64,000 nt of DNA from an uncultured Sphingobacteriales bacterium (GCA_937871285.1 CALMQS010000137.1:1-64000), one strand, 5' to 3'; shown: positions 17,779-27,295, counted from the stretch's first letter. The notes: a model not told the origin generated them from the sequence alone. Translations and numbers: made by a program.

Positions 17779-18882
17779 TTAATGAACTAAATCAATATAT
17801 GCTTTTGGCAGGAGACCAAATTTCCTTTTAAAGCATTTGGTAAAATAAGATGGGCTTGTGAATCCGGAATCAAACGTAATTTGTGAAATGGAGTAACATT
17901 GTTTTTTCATCCGTTCTTTGGCTTGCTGAAGCCGGTATTCCATTAAGAATGTATTAAACGATAAGCCGGTTAACTTAATGATTTTTCTGTAAACCTGAGA
18001 TTGACTCATAGCAAAAAAATGGCAATAATCTTTTATACCAAATTCCGATAGCTGCGATTGCTTCTCCAAAATTGAAAAAAGCGATTTAAGAAATTTTTCC
18101 TCAGGAGGAGCTAAATTCATCAGATTGTGCCTGTTCTTTTGATAGTGCTCATAGGATACTAATAGTTCTTTCACATTAGAAGATAATGCTATGTGGTGGT
18201 GATCAGTAATGGCACAGAGATGACTGGCAAATTGAATGGAGTCTCCAAAAAGTTTACTGTTGCTTTCAACAGGCTCCCCTCCACTAATGCTTATTCTGAA
18301 CTCAAGTGCGTCTGTTTCCTGTGCTTGCACATCTTTTTGCATAGTTAAAGCACAATTAAGTGCCTGATAGGCTGAAGTAAACGATGCAATTAATCCATAC
18401 CCACTATGTTCTGCTTCGCTACCTCCATGGACAGCTATATTTTTTCTCACTATTGCATTGTGAAGGCTAATCAGTTCATTAGTTTTTTCAACTCCTAATT
18501 GATGCTGTAAAAGAATTGGATCATTGATTTGTGTAATCATTAAGACACGAAAAGACGGATCAGAAAAAACCTTCAATCCGTTACTAAAAACGGCTGCATC
18601 ATCAGGATCATGTATTCTGCCTAAAAAAGATTCTACTGCAGAACTGCTTACTTCAATAATTTTATTAGGTATAAGTCCATGCGATTTTTCATGTAACTTC
18701 GTTACCGCATCCATATCCGGCGCTTCAATTAAACAGAATGCAGAATTTCTACTTGGATCAAACCAGTAAGTCAGGCACTTGCAATCAAACTCAGGCTGAT
18801 GCAGAAGATCGCTTTGATGTGCTTCGGCCACATCTTTTGCAGTTACGCTGGGAAGTGAGTGAGCATCCAGGTAAATCGGCAT
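17779..18882 (-). CDS. DUF4242 - cyclase-like - AraC fusion regulator
   Basis: This 367-residue protein has three parts: a DUF4242 domain (about 1-85, including LTYWFDP and a C-terminal EV..FLG strand), a class III nucleotide cyclase-like domain (about 105-240, with SGGEPV and LFGD..QFASHL), and an AraC/XylS double HTH (about 265-365). The cyclase metal-binding Asp positions look lost (VLMITQI and HSGYGL where DI and GDG are expected), so the domain probably senses rather than makes nucleotide. As an AraC protein it should bind DNA and control nearby genes, most obviously the adjacent secreted DUF4242 gene. The ligand is unknown. Confidence 0.8.
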   Translation of the reverse strand: MPIYLDAHSLPSVTAKDVAEAHQSDLLHQPEFDCKCLTYWFDPSRNSAFCLIEAPDMDAVTKLHEKSHGLIPNKIIEVSSSAVESFLGRIHDPDDAAVFSNGLKVFSDPSFRVLMITQINDPILLQHQLGVEKTNELISLHNAIVRKNIAVHGGSEAEHSGYGLIASFTSAYQALNCALTMQKDVQAQETDALEFRISISGGEPVESNSKLFGDSIQFASHLCAITDHHHIALSSNVKELLVSYEHYQKNRHNLMNLAPPEEKFLKSLFSILEKQSQLSEFGIKDYCHFFAMSQSQVYRKIIKLTGLSFNTFLMEYRLQQAKERMKKQCYSISQITFDSGFTSPSYFTKCFKRKFGLLPKAYIDLVH

Positions 18883-19066
18883 ATACTAAATTTACTGACT
18901 GAAAGTTAATAATATTTTCCAGTTGGTTACTTTTTGCCTGTCGTAATCTGATATTTCTTCAGGTTTCGGATTTGTCGGCTTTAATAAGATACCGGTCGGT
19001 GATTTCGCATTGAAAGTCTTTTTCAAAAGGAACGAAAATTCGTTTTAGGGTTTCGTACAAAGCTTT

Positions 19067-19285
19067 GCTTTACGCAACAAAATTCATTTTCAAGTATTTA
19101 TAAACGCTTAAAACGCTTCTAAGCGTTTACAAACGGCTTTGCTTCAACGGCACAGTCTTCATAGCAATATAAATGGATATTACGGTTCAGTTCTTATCCG
19201 TTAAATCATATACATGGAATTGGATGAGTTGGATATTGGTATTACATAGGGTGAAAACTGCAATGGTTATCAAACCTATTCATTT
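19067..19285. repeat. Dispersed intergenic repeat, copy B
   Basis: This is the counterpart of 1756-1961: GCTTTACGCAAC (19067-19078), TTTATAAACGCTT (19097-19109), TAAGCGTTTACAAACG (19120-19135), a TATACATGGAAT block and TCAAACCTATTCATT (near 19269-19284), in the same order and orientation. No gene from the cassette at 67-1754 accompanies this copy. The rest of 18883-19347 shows nothing recognisable. Confidence 0.6.
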
Positions 19286-19347
19286 ATTTCTTAAAAATTA
19301 AAAAAAATCCTGGGTCTGTAATGCAACTTCACTGCCATCTTCTTCCT

Positions 19348-19399
19348 AACGGGGGGCTTCACAGGCCGGCAATCGTGCAGAGGGTGACCCCGGCGCGAA
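19348..19399. repeat. Short copy of a GC-rich palindromic element
   Basis: This begins AACGGGGGGCTTCACAGGCC and ends GACCCCGGCGCGAA. Both ends match those of the longer element at 19551-19660, so it looks like an internally deleted copy. A third, partial left end lies at 19720-19750. Its GC content contrasts with the AT-rich surroundings. Confidence 0.5.
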
Positions 19400-19550
19400 T
19401 TTAAATTTACCGTCTGCTTTCACCAGCAGGAATCCTGCACCTGGGTTTGTTTGCCAACCCAAATGGAGGAAATTTTCCTTGGTAAGACATACAAGGCGCA
19501 TACATCGTTTTCAGGAAAGATATCCGGAAGTACATATAAGTCTGTTCCCA

Positions 19551-19660
19551 ACGGGGTCTTCAAAGCCTGGCTATTGTGTGGGGCGCGAGACTCCGGCGAA
19601 TGATTGCGCCAGGGTCTCATGGCCAGCACGCAGTGGCTTTTCATGAAGACCCCGGCGCGA
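19551..19660. repeat. Full copy of a GC-rich multi-stem palindromic element
   Basis: GGGGTCTTCA (19553-19562) pairs perfectly with TGAAGACCCC (19644-19653). Inside, GAGAC/GTCTC (19587-19591/19614-19618) and GGCG/CGCC (19595-19598/19607-19610) form a second stem, with AGCC/GGCT between. The element ends GACCCCGGCGCGAA like the short copy at 19348-19399. It may be a MITE/REPIN-like element or a structured RNA; no ORF in it looks like a protein. Confidence 0.55.
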
Positions 19661-19805
19661 ACATACAGATATCATTTGATCGGCTTAACACCATGTTGCC
19701 TGTCAAAACTTTTGTTCGCAAGGGGGGCTTCACAGTCAGGCTAACGTGCATGCATACCCGGTGCCACATAAATACCTCTATGGATTTGCTACCGAACTAT
19801 CCTTA

Positions 19806-21569
19806 TCAACTCACTCTTTTATCGTTCAGCAGCTTATCTATCGCCTCATTAAAGGACCCCGCACGGGTCACTTCGCCTGCATTTACAAAAAATATTTCAT
19901 CGGCATTGCGAATGGTGTTTAAACGATGCGCAATGATAATGCGGGTAGTATGGGGTGGCAGCTTGTTTAATATTTCCTCCAGCATTTGTTCCGTAACGGT
20001 ATCAATATTGGCGGTGGCCTCGTCTAAAATAAGGATATCCGGGTTACGCAGCACGGCACGCATAAAAGCAATCAGTTGCTTCTGCCCGAGGCTGATGCTG
20101 TCGCCACCGGAAGATACAGTGGTGAGCAGCCCGTTCTCAAAGATGGTAAGCAAACTTTGCAGCCCGGCTTCTTTGATCACGTGTTCCAGTTGTTCATTAT
20201 TGTAATGATGATATTGTTCATTGCCATATAAAATATTCTCCCTTACCGTTCCTGTAAATAAAAAAGGCTCCTGCAGTATAAATCCAACCTTTTTAGAAAG
20301 CGCTTCCGGCTGGTATGCACGCAGGTCCTTACCATTCAGCAGCACCGTACCCGAAACAGGATCGTATAATCTTGCGATCAATGATGCAGTAGTGGTTTTG
20401 CCTCCGCCTGTGGGACCCACAAAAGCATAGGTTTTACCTTTTTGGAGCTGCAGGCTGATATTGTGCAGTATTTCTTTCCCTTCCGCATAACCGAAATGTA
20501 CGTTCCTGAATTCCACAACTGCTGCGGAGCCCGTTTCCGCGGGTATATCCTCAACTACTGCAAGGTTGGTATCTAAGGAAAGTATTTGCGCTATCCTGTC
20601 CCACCCGGCCATGGCTACCTGGAAGCTGGCCCATAACGTAGCAAGTTGTCGCAGCGGATTATAAAACTGCGTGGCATAGGCTAAATAGCTCACCAGCAGC
20701 CCGATGGAAAAACTACCGGCGGCAATCAGGTATATGCCATACAGCAATACAATCAGTTGCGCCAGTCCCGACAATAAACTATAAACCGGTAATAAAGTGT
20801 TACTGGCAAGCCCTGCGCCTATAGCGGTTGTATAGTTATGCCGGTTGGCTTCATCAAAGCGTTTCCGGAAATAATCGCGACGGTTAAAAGCAACGATCAC
20901 CTTAAAATTATTAAGGCTTTCCTGTACCTGCGCGCTCATGCCCCCAACGGCCGACATATTAACGGCATTCTTTTTTTTGATCCACGGCGATACCAGCTTT
21001 GTAAATATTAAAATAAGCAATGCCGGTATAAGCGTGGCTGCGCCGAGCTGCACATTAATGACCAGTAAAAAAATACCTGCGCCCGTCATAATCACAATGC
21101 TCCCGATAAACTGCACTAATGATTGTGAGAAAAAGGTATTCAATTTATCTGTGTCATTATTAACGCGCGAAATCAGGTCGCCCGCTTTATTGGCCTGGAA
21201 AAAAGCAACGGGCAAAACCTGCAGCTTATTAAATATGGCATTGCGCAAAGTGAACAGCAGGCGTTGCCCTATGCTTCCCATCAGTTGCGTTTGAAAATAG
21301 CTGGTAAACAACGCCAGCAAATAAATGACCAGCAATATGCCTGAAAAGACGAGCAGACCATGATATTGCTTTTGCGCTATATAATGATCAATGGCATATC
21401 CTATCAAAAAAGGGCCCAGCAGGTTGAGACCGGAATTAAGCACTATAGCTATGAAGGCAAGTACCATGTTGCGCTTTTCATGCGCGATGAGCCTTAGCAA
21501 ACCTTTAAGGGCAGCATAGGCAGATGTTTTTTGCTGCTGTTCCGAAAGCGCATTAAGATTGTAGTTCAT
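19806..21569 (-). CDS. ABC exporter half-transporter with intact catalytic Glu
   Basis: I chose the ATG at 21569 (587 aa), overlapping the upstream ABC gene by 17 bases; the ATG at 21593 is an alternative. An N-terminal six-helix exporter domain is followed by an ATPase domain with Walker A GPTGGGKT, Walker B ILILDEATANID and an intact switch His (AHR). The signature is altered to SLGQ instead of SGGQ. Its partner has the complementary defects, so the two should form a heterodimer with one consensus and one degenerate ATP site, as in TM287/288 or LmrCD. Likely cargo is a lipid, drug or peptide; it is not predictable. Confidence 0.9.
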   Translation of the reverse strand: MNYNLNALSEQQQKTSAYAALKGLLRLIAHEKRNMVLAFIAIVLNSGLNLLGPFLIGYAIDHYIAQKQYHGLLVFSGILLVIYLLALFTSYFQTQLMGSIGQRLLFTLRNAIFNKLQVLPVAFFQANKAGDLISRVNNDTDKLNTFFSQSLVQFIGSIVIMTGAGIFLLVINVQLGAATLIPALLILIFTKLVSPWIKKKNAVNMSAVGGMSAQVQESLNNFKVIVAFNRRDYFRKRFDEANRHNYTTAIGAGLASNTLLPVYSLLSGLAQLIVLLYGIYLIAAGSFSIGLLVSYLAYATQFYNPLRQLATLWASFQVAMAGWDRIAQILSLDTNLAVVEDIPAETGSAAVVEFRNVHFGYAEGKEILHNISLQLQKGKTYAFVGPTGGGKTTTASLIARLYDPVSGTVLLNGKDLRAYQPEALSKKVGFILQEPFLFTGTVRENILYGNEQYHHYNNEQLEHVIKEAGLQSLLTIFENGLLTTVSSGGDSISLGQKQLIAFMRAVLRNPDILILDEATANIDTVTEQMLEEILNKLPPHTTRIIIAHRLNTIRNADEIFFVNAGEVTRAGSFNEAIDKLLNDKRVS

Positions 21570-23274
21570 AATTACTGGTGCTTTGTTGAGCATTCAATAG
21601 CTGCACATATTCGGGACTGGTACGCACCAGTTCTTCATGCCTGCCACTGGCGATAAGCTCGCCCTGCATGAGCAGTATGATCTGGTCATATGCTTCCACG
21701 GTGGCAATTTTTTGTGTAACGGAGATAAGCGTAAGTCCGGGATAATTTCGCTGCAGGTTTTCCAATATCCGCTTCTCGGTGTTATTATCAACCCGCGCGG
21801 TAAAGTCATCTAACAATAATATCTTAGGTTCAATAGCCAGCGCGCGGGCCAGCATAATACGTTGTTTTTGTCCGCCCGAAAGACTGGAACCGCGTTCAGC
21901 AACAACGGTACCCAACTGATCAGGCAAGAGGTCAATGAACTCCTTTAGCTCTGCTGTTTCCACGGCTTTGGCAAGCGATGCGTCTGTTACGGTATCACTG
22001 AAAGCTATATTTTCGCGGATGCTCATATTAAAAATAATGCTGTCCTGGAAAACAAATCCAACCTGGCTGTAAAAAGACGTGCTGTTATAGCGCTCCATAT
22101 TTTCACCATCGAATGTTACGGAGCCGGAGTCGGGCTTTACCAGTCCTGTAAGTAAATAGAGCAATTGTGTTTTACCGGCGGCGGTAGGCCCAATGATCGC
22201 CGTTCTTGAACCCCGGCTTATGGTAAATGATATATCTTTTAAAACAGGGGTTTGCCCATATGCCAGGCTCACATCCTTCAGTTCAATCTCACCCTGCAAC
22301 GTGGCCGTAACGGTTCCTGCTTCAGCCGGGGCGGGCGTTTCAAGCACCATTCTTATGCGATCATAGGAAGCCGTGGCCTGCGCAATCACATTGCTCATGA
22401 AGCCAATGATGAGTATAGGAAAGATGAGCATGGATAAATAGCTGTTGAAAGCCGCGAAATCACCGAGGCTCATGCTACCGCTAATTACAAAATGACCACC
22501 CAGCGCCAGGATGGTTAATGCCGCCATATTAGCCGTAAAAGTAATTACAGGAATAAGCCCCGCAAAAAGCCGCAGGATAGCCAGCCCGAAATCTTTAGCT
22601 TTAGTGTTGGCATCAAAAAATTTATTGTACTCTATTTGCTGTGCATTTACTACGCGTATGAGCGCCGCGCCCAGGATGCTTTCATTAATGATCTTGTTCA
22701 ACCGGTCAATCACCGCCCTGCTTTGAATAAACAACGCTCTTACCTTACGCAGCACCCAAAAAAAAGTGATGCCAATGATGGGTATGATGGCTATAATGCA
22801 TAAAGCCAGCTTCCAGTTGATGCTGATGAGTAAAATACTGGCGCCGGTGATAATAAACACAGAAGATATAACCGACACAATAGCCTGCGAAATGAACATC
22901 TTAATAGAATCAACATCGGCGGTAAGATTGGTAAGCAATTTGGAAGGATTGGCCTTTTCAATAAAAGCCGCTGTTTGCACAGAGAGTTTATGGGATAGCT
23001 TTGTCCTGAGATCCCTTGCCACCCTTTCCGAGGCATAGGTTTGTATGATGTTCTGCAGGTAAGTAAACAGGAATATGCACAATATGGCCACCGAAAACTT
23101 AACGAGCACGGGATACAATACAAAACTGCCTGCCGTAAATGCATCTATACCGTTTGCTATGATTTTGGGAAGCCACAGGTTGATGCCATTGCTCAGCAGG
23201 GTAAACAACAATAACAGCAGTACCAGCCCGCTGTATGGCTTCAGTAAACCAAGTACTCCCGGTTTGCGCTTCAT
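21553..23274 (-). CDS. ABC exporter half-transporter with degenerate ATP site
   Basis: This 573-residue protein has a six-helix ABC exporter domain (about 1-310) and an ATPase domain with Walker A GPTAAGKT and a consensus LSGGQ signature. The Walker B catalytic Glu is Asp (LLLDDFTA) and the switch His is Gln (SVTQK). These are the two classical substitutions of the non-hydrolysing half of heterodimeric exporters, and the partner gene, which overlaps its 3' end, carries the matching altered signature. It is the first gene of the two-gene operon and acts in the inner membrane. Confidence 0.9.
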   Translation of the reverse strand: MKRKPGVLGLLKPYSGLVLLLLLFTLLSNGINLWLPKIIANGIDAFTAGSFVLYPVLVKFSVAILCIFLFTYLQNIIQTYASERVARDLRTKLSHKLSVQTAAFIEKANPSKLLTNLTADVDSIKMFISQAIVSVISSVFIITGASILLISINWKLALCIIAIIPIIGITFFWVLRKVRALFIQSRAVIDRLNKIINESILGAALIRVVNAQQIEYNKFFDANTKAKDFGLAILRLFAGLIPVITFTANMAALTILALGGHFVISGSMSLGDFAAFNSYLSMLIFPILIIGFMSNVIAQATASYDRIRMVLETPAPAEAGTVTATLQGEIELKDVSLAYGQTPVLKDISFTISRGSRTAIIGPTAAGKTQLLYLLTGLVKPDSGSVTFDGENMERYNSTSFYSQVGFVFQDSIIFNMSIRENIAFSDTVTDASLAKAVETAELKEFIDLLPDQLGTVVAERGSSLSGGQKQRIMLARALAIEPKILLLDDFTARVDNNTEKRILENLQRNYPGLTLISVTQKIATVEAYDQIILLMQGELIASGRHEELVRTSPEYVQLLNAQQSTSNYELQS

Positions 23275-23451
23275 TGACCTTTTTTAATGAATAGTATACC
23301 CGCTTTATCCTATCCTGCAAATTAAAAGATGCAAATGTAAGCAGATTAATAAGGATCATTTATTTGTTAACATCCGGTTAAGAGAAGAGAGGGGGTGTAG
23401 GGTGTAGATACAACTATAAACCACAAACTATAAACTGTAAACTAAAAAAAA

Positions 23452-23698
23452 TCGAAGCCATAAAAGGCCCGTCTTTGCGAGGCGTCAAAAAAATGCCGGA
23501 TATCAGAAGAACTATGCACGCCGAAGCAATCCCATTGAAGCGAAGCGGAGCAATAAACTCATTTATAGAATATAACCCGTATCCCAATTGGGAGATTGCT
23601 TCTACCCTTTAAAAATATTACACATCATTAAGATCAGTTTAGGGTTTCGCAATGACGGGTAAATCCGAAGCAAAAAGTTCAAAATCCGAAGCGAAATC
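23452..23698 (+). repeat. Dispersed repeat, copy 1 of an inverted pair
   Basis: Most of this segment is present in reverse complement at 28284-28533. Shared blocks include TAAAAGGCCCGTC, a GAAGCGAAGCGGAGCAATAA block, ATTTATAGAATATAA and an AAATATTACACATCATTAAG block. It includes TTTGCGAGGCG and GCAATGACGG phrases typical of a widespread bacterial intergenic repeat. AATCCGAAGC phrases link it to the repeats at 10.9-11.3 kb. The rest of 23275-23787 is AT-rich and has no gene. Confidence 0.8.
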
Positions 23699-23787
23699 CT
23701 GCAACGGTAAACCACAAACTGTAAATTAAAAACCCCATCTCCCCCTTGGGAGTTTACTTCAACTCTTAAAAATGAATATGTACCCGT

Positions 23788-26700
23788 TTATTTTTCCAAC
23801 GGATGTTCCGCAAGCAATTGATCGGGTGAATAAAAATCTTTTTTGCTTTCTATGGCTGCCCTTACCTTTTTAACATTATCGGGTTGTACAGCAGGCGCCT
23901 GGTTGCCAAATGAATTCCTTACATAGGTTAATACTGCCGCTACCTCCTCATCATTAAGCAAACCTTCAAAAGGCGTCATAGGCACCTGGCCGGGATATTG
24001 CTTCCCGTTCACCTCTATGGGGCCTAACAACCCTTTTAAAACTGATTTGATCAAACGTTCTTCATTTCCGGTTACCCATTTGGTATTGGCCAACGGCGGA
24101 AATCCTGAAGCGGAAAGCCCTTTACCATCGGGCTGATGACAGGTATTACAATATCCGTCCCGGGCATATATTTCCTTCCCCTTTTTGAAAAGCGCAAGGT
24201 CATCGCCCTTTAATGATGAAATGATCTGCTCTTCTTTATGCTCTTTTACCAGCTTCCCGTTAAGGTGCGCCACGGCTGCCTCATGCGCATGCACCATCCA
24301 CTCGTCTAATGGCATTTTTGCGGCTTCTTCCAGTATCGGCATTCCTTTTTCCTTTCCGATCCACGATGCCGCAACAATGGCTTCCAGTCGCACTCTTCCA
24401 TGCTCATCACGAGCAGCCTGCATCAGCAGGTCAGCCTGGTTGGCCACCTGGTGGCCGGTATAACGTACTACATTAACCGCAGCGGCCCTTGCACGGTAAT
24501 CTTTTGCCTGGAGCATTTCCTTTAGCAGATCCTGGTCAACCTTATCGAGTCCCCAGCTTACCCACAATGCTTCCAGCTTATGGTGCTCGTAGCGCGGATC
24601 ATTTTTATCGAGCGCACTAACCCATTTTTTCAGCTTGGGCAGCACTTCACTGGCATCCCTGCCTCTCAGCTCACGGCGTGTTCTGTAGCGTGTACGGTAT
24701 TCCGGTAGTTTGAGATTATCGAGCAGCACTTCAACAGAAGCGCCGTCTATTTTAGCAGGCGTTACCAAAGGCCTGGAAGGATACGTGATCCGGTAAACCC
24801 TTCCGTGCATATGATCGCGCAGCGGGTCCCTCGCGTTGTGCTGCATATGCCCGATCAGTATATTATGCCAGTCAATCAGGTAAAGCGATCCATCAGGAGC
24901 GAACTCCATATCTACCGGGCGGAAGTTGCGGTCTTCACTAACAACCAAGTCTACCCGGTGATGACTTTTATAGCCGGTACCACTGTCTTCTATCACATGC
25001 TCCTTTGTTCCCAAAAAGCCAATGGTATTATTGATCAGCATGTCGCCCTGCACTTCATCGGGAAAATGGCGGCTGGAAATAAACTCCAGCCCGGAAGTTG
25101 GCCGCACTTTATGCGCGTCCTCTATTATGTTGAAAGATTTGTGTGTAGCTTCTCCGTATCTTGGCAAAACAGTACCGGGCATCATCCACCTTACATCGGG
25201 GCCGGAAGTTTCCGCAAAGAAGGGCTGTCCCCATTCATCGAAGGCTATGCCCCACGGATTAGGAATGGAAAGCTGGGCCGTACGCTCCAGCTTACGAAGC
25301 TGCGGCGCGTAGCGGTAGAACCCGCCATTGGTGGCGCGTACAGGGCCGTAAGACGTTTCCACATTGGTATGCAGGAAAACCCCTTCCCCGCTATAAATAG
25401 CGCCCGACGGGTCTACTGTAAAAGCATGGCTATTGTGGTGGGTATCATGATCATCAAATCCACTCAGCAAAATCTCCACCTTATCGGCTTTGTCATCTCC
25501 ATCGGTATCTGTAAATAATTTAAGGTTGGTACCCTGTGAAACATACACACCTTCGGGAGCAATTTCAAAACCAACAGGCAGGTGCAATTTATCTGCAAAT
25601 ACCGTGAGCTTATCCGCTTTTCCATCTGCATTGGTATCTTCCAGGATGATGATCTTATCATCCGGTTTGGGATCACCCGGTTTATAATGCGGGTAACTGG
25701 GCATGGTAGCTACCCACAAACGTCCTTTATTGTCGAACGACATTTGCATGGGTTTTGCCAGCTCAGGAAATTCTTCCTCAGAAGCAAAAAGCTCAATCTT
25801 ATATCCATCGGGCACTTTAAGCTTGCTCACCGCTTCCTCACCATACAAATATTTCAGGCTGCCATTTTGCTGGGGATTATAATTGGTTTTAACCGGCGGC
25901 AACTGCCTGGTGTTTTTATCAGCGGCGGCAATGTCCATTTGCTCTCCTTTACTTGCTGCCAGCCATACGGCGGTATCGCGGATAGCTGTCATTTGCCGGA
26001 TCTTTTCTATTTCGGCAGGATAATTATCGGGGCCGAAAGGATTATAACGGCGACCATATACGTGCACGCCATTGGGGATCTTATAATCATCATGCCACAT
26101 CCAGTTCTTTTCTTTTACTGCGGCCAGTACCAGTTCCCTGTTGGCTTCTGCCTTAGGTGAAACCTTGCCAAAAATTTCATCTGCCAGTAAAACAGATAAT
26201 TTCTTATACCCTTCGTCATTCAACTGCGATCCGTCAATCGTTAAAGCTTCTTTAGCAGAACCAAACCATTTTTTGGAAGGCGCAAAAGCATCTATAAAAA
26301 GCACTTTGTTCGAATCAGCAACCGCTTTCATGCCCCGGGTATACAGCGAAAGGTTCTCATTTTCTTTTTTCCCATTGGGAAGATCATACTTAGCAGACAG
26401 GTCTTCAAAAGCAATAGGCGACACAATCGCCACCTGCGGAGCGGAACCGCCGTTGTAATGCTGACTTAAGGTATGTTTGATAAAGGCATCCAGTTCTGCT
26501 TTATAATTGTCTAATCCTTCCTTTCCCTGGAAAGATTCATTATACCCGAAAAAAGCGATGATCACATCTGCCTTATGACGGGTAAGCCACTCATCGGGAG
26601 ATTCAAAATGCCCTTCACTTCCCGAATTAGTGGCAAGCTCTGTTTGAAATTTTTCGGCTCCCGGAAACGCCCACGGATCGTTCCTCGCCGCGTGGGGCCT

Positions 26701-26958
26701 AAAGCCGGGTGTATTGCCACCATCACAAAAATTACGGATATAGAGCATACTATCGGGATAGCGTACCTGCATTTCTGTTTCAAAATAGCCGTAGTTCATC
26801 ATTCTCGATCCCAGGTTATTGCCCACAAGCGCAATGCTGGTATGCTTTTCAATTTTGAGCGGTTCATGCTGGTCAGAGCGGCAGGCAGTAAATGCAGCGA
26901 TCATTAATACGAATAATAATACAAGGGTTCCGGTACTTTTTGTGCAAGGGTTTGTCAT
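23788..26958 (-). CDS. SGNH / PVC-type dehydrogenase / cytochrome c lipoprotein
   Basis: This 1056-residue lipoprotein (lipobox near Cys26) has an SGNH-hydrolase-like domain (about 40-270), a PVC-type membrane-bound dehydrogenase beta-propeller (about 380-720, with repeated D-x-DGKADK-like loops), HEAT-like repeats (about 740-910) and a C-terminal monohaem cytochrome c domain with CNTCH (about 935-939). Proteins of this type are periplasmic or surface oxidoreductases predicted to pass electrons from a sugar or alcohol to the respiratory chain. In the SGNH domain the Ser block reads GNN and the DxxH His is Gln, so hydrolase activity is doubtful. It is divergent from an AraC regulator. The substrate is unknown. 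Confidence 0.85.
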   Translation of the reverse strand: MTNPCTKSTGTLVLLFVLMIAAFTACRSDQHEPLKIEKHTSIALVGNNLGSRMMNYGYFETEMQVRYPDSMLYIRNFCDGGNTPGFRPHAARNDPWAFPGAEKFQTELATNSGSEGHFESPDEWLTRHKADVIIAFFGYNESFQGKEGLDNYKAELDAFIKHTLSQHYNGGSAPQVAIVSPIAFEDLSAKYDLPNGKKENENLSLYTRGMKAVADSNKVLFIDAFAPSKKWFGSAKEALTIDGSQLNDEGYKKLSVLLADEIFGKVSPKAEANRELVLAAVKEKNWMWHDDYKIPNGVHVYGRRYNPFGPDNYPAEIEKIRQMTAIRDTAVWLAASKGEQMDIAAADKNTRQLPPVKTNYNPQQNGSLKYLYGEEAVSKLKVPDGYKIELFASEEEFPELAKPMQMSFDNKGRLWVATMPSYPHYKPGDPKPDDKIIILEDTNADGKADKLTVFADKLHLPVGFEIAPEGVYVSQGTNLKLFTDTDGDDKADKVEILLSGFDDHDTHHNSHAFTVDPSGAIYSGEGVFLHTNVETSYGPVRATNGGFYRYAPQLRKLERTAQLSIPNPWGIAFDEWGQPFFAETSGPDVRWMMPGTVLPRYGEATHKSFNIIEDAHKVRPTSGLEFISSRHFPDEVQGDMLINNTIGFLGTKEHVIEDSGTGYKSHHRVDLVVSEDRNFRPVDMEFAPDGSLYLIDWHNILIGHMQHNARDPLRDHMHGRVYRITYPSRPLVTPAKIDGASVEVLLDNLKLPEYRTRYRTRRELRGRDASEVLPKLKKWVSALDKNDPRYEHHKLEALWVSWGLDKVDQDLLKEMLQAKDYRARAAAVNVVRYTGHQVANQADLLMQAARDEHGRVRLEAIVAASWIGKEKGMPILEEAAKMPLDEWMVHAHEAAVAHLNGKLVKEHKEEQIISSLKGDDLALFKKGKEIYARDGYCNTCHQPDGKGLSASGFPPLANTKWVTGNEERLIKSVLKGLLGPIEVNGKQYPGQVPMTPFEGLLNDEEVAAVLTYVRNSFGNQAPAVQPDNVKKVRAAIESKKDFYSPDQLLAEHPLEK

Positions 26959-27072
26959 TTCAATTTTGCTGTTTTGAATCCTAAAAATAGGCGTTCATAA
27001 CCTAAATGCCCAATATTTTTAAGATTAACGCAATGCAATGAGGCTGTCTCAAAAGGGCCGGTATAGAAATAT

Positions 27073-27144
27073 GCCACTAAGACACGAGGGCACAAAGTCC
27101 TGATCTTCCCGTTTTATTTTCTTCGTGTTTTCGTGACTGCCGGA
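27073..27144. repeat. CACGA-type intergenic repeat
   Basis: CCACTAAGACACGAGGGCAC and, 30 bases on, CTTCGTGTTTTCGTGACTGC form an imperfect inverted pair. Related CCAC..GAA..CAC phrases occur at 30223-30250 and 35135-35160. This looks like a decayed dispersed repeat between the divergent lipoprotein and AraC genes; the rest of 26959-27290 shows nothing recognisable. Confidence 0.35.
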
Positions 27145-27295
27145 TTACAAAGCCATAACGGTATGCAATAACCGCTCTGCTCAAATAAAATTTATGATAA
27201 TGAAAACACCGGGGAGGAAAAGCAGCGCTTCCTGCTATTCCATTTTTTACCGCTGTGCATTCCGTTGCAGCCTCCTACTATTTGTTATAATTCTT

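Noticed and set aside
19576..20205. 209-residue plus-strand open frame
   Set aside because: It runs antisense through the ABC exporter ATPase domain and the palindromic element, with no recognisable domain.
24805..25518. 237-residue plus-strand open frame
   Set aside because: It is a shadow of the PVC-type lipoprotein gene with no motif and no initiation signal.
27039..27055. TGAGGCTGTCTCAAAAG as an insertion sequence end
   Set aside because: It resembles IS-terminal phrases, but no partner inverted repeat, target duplication or transposase was seen nearby.
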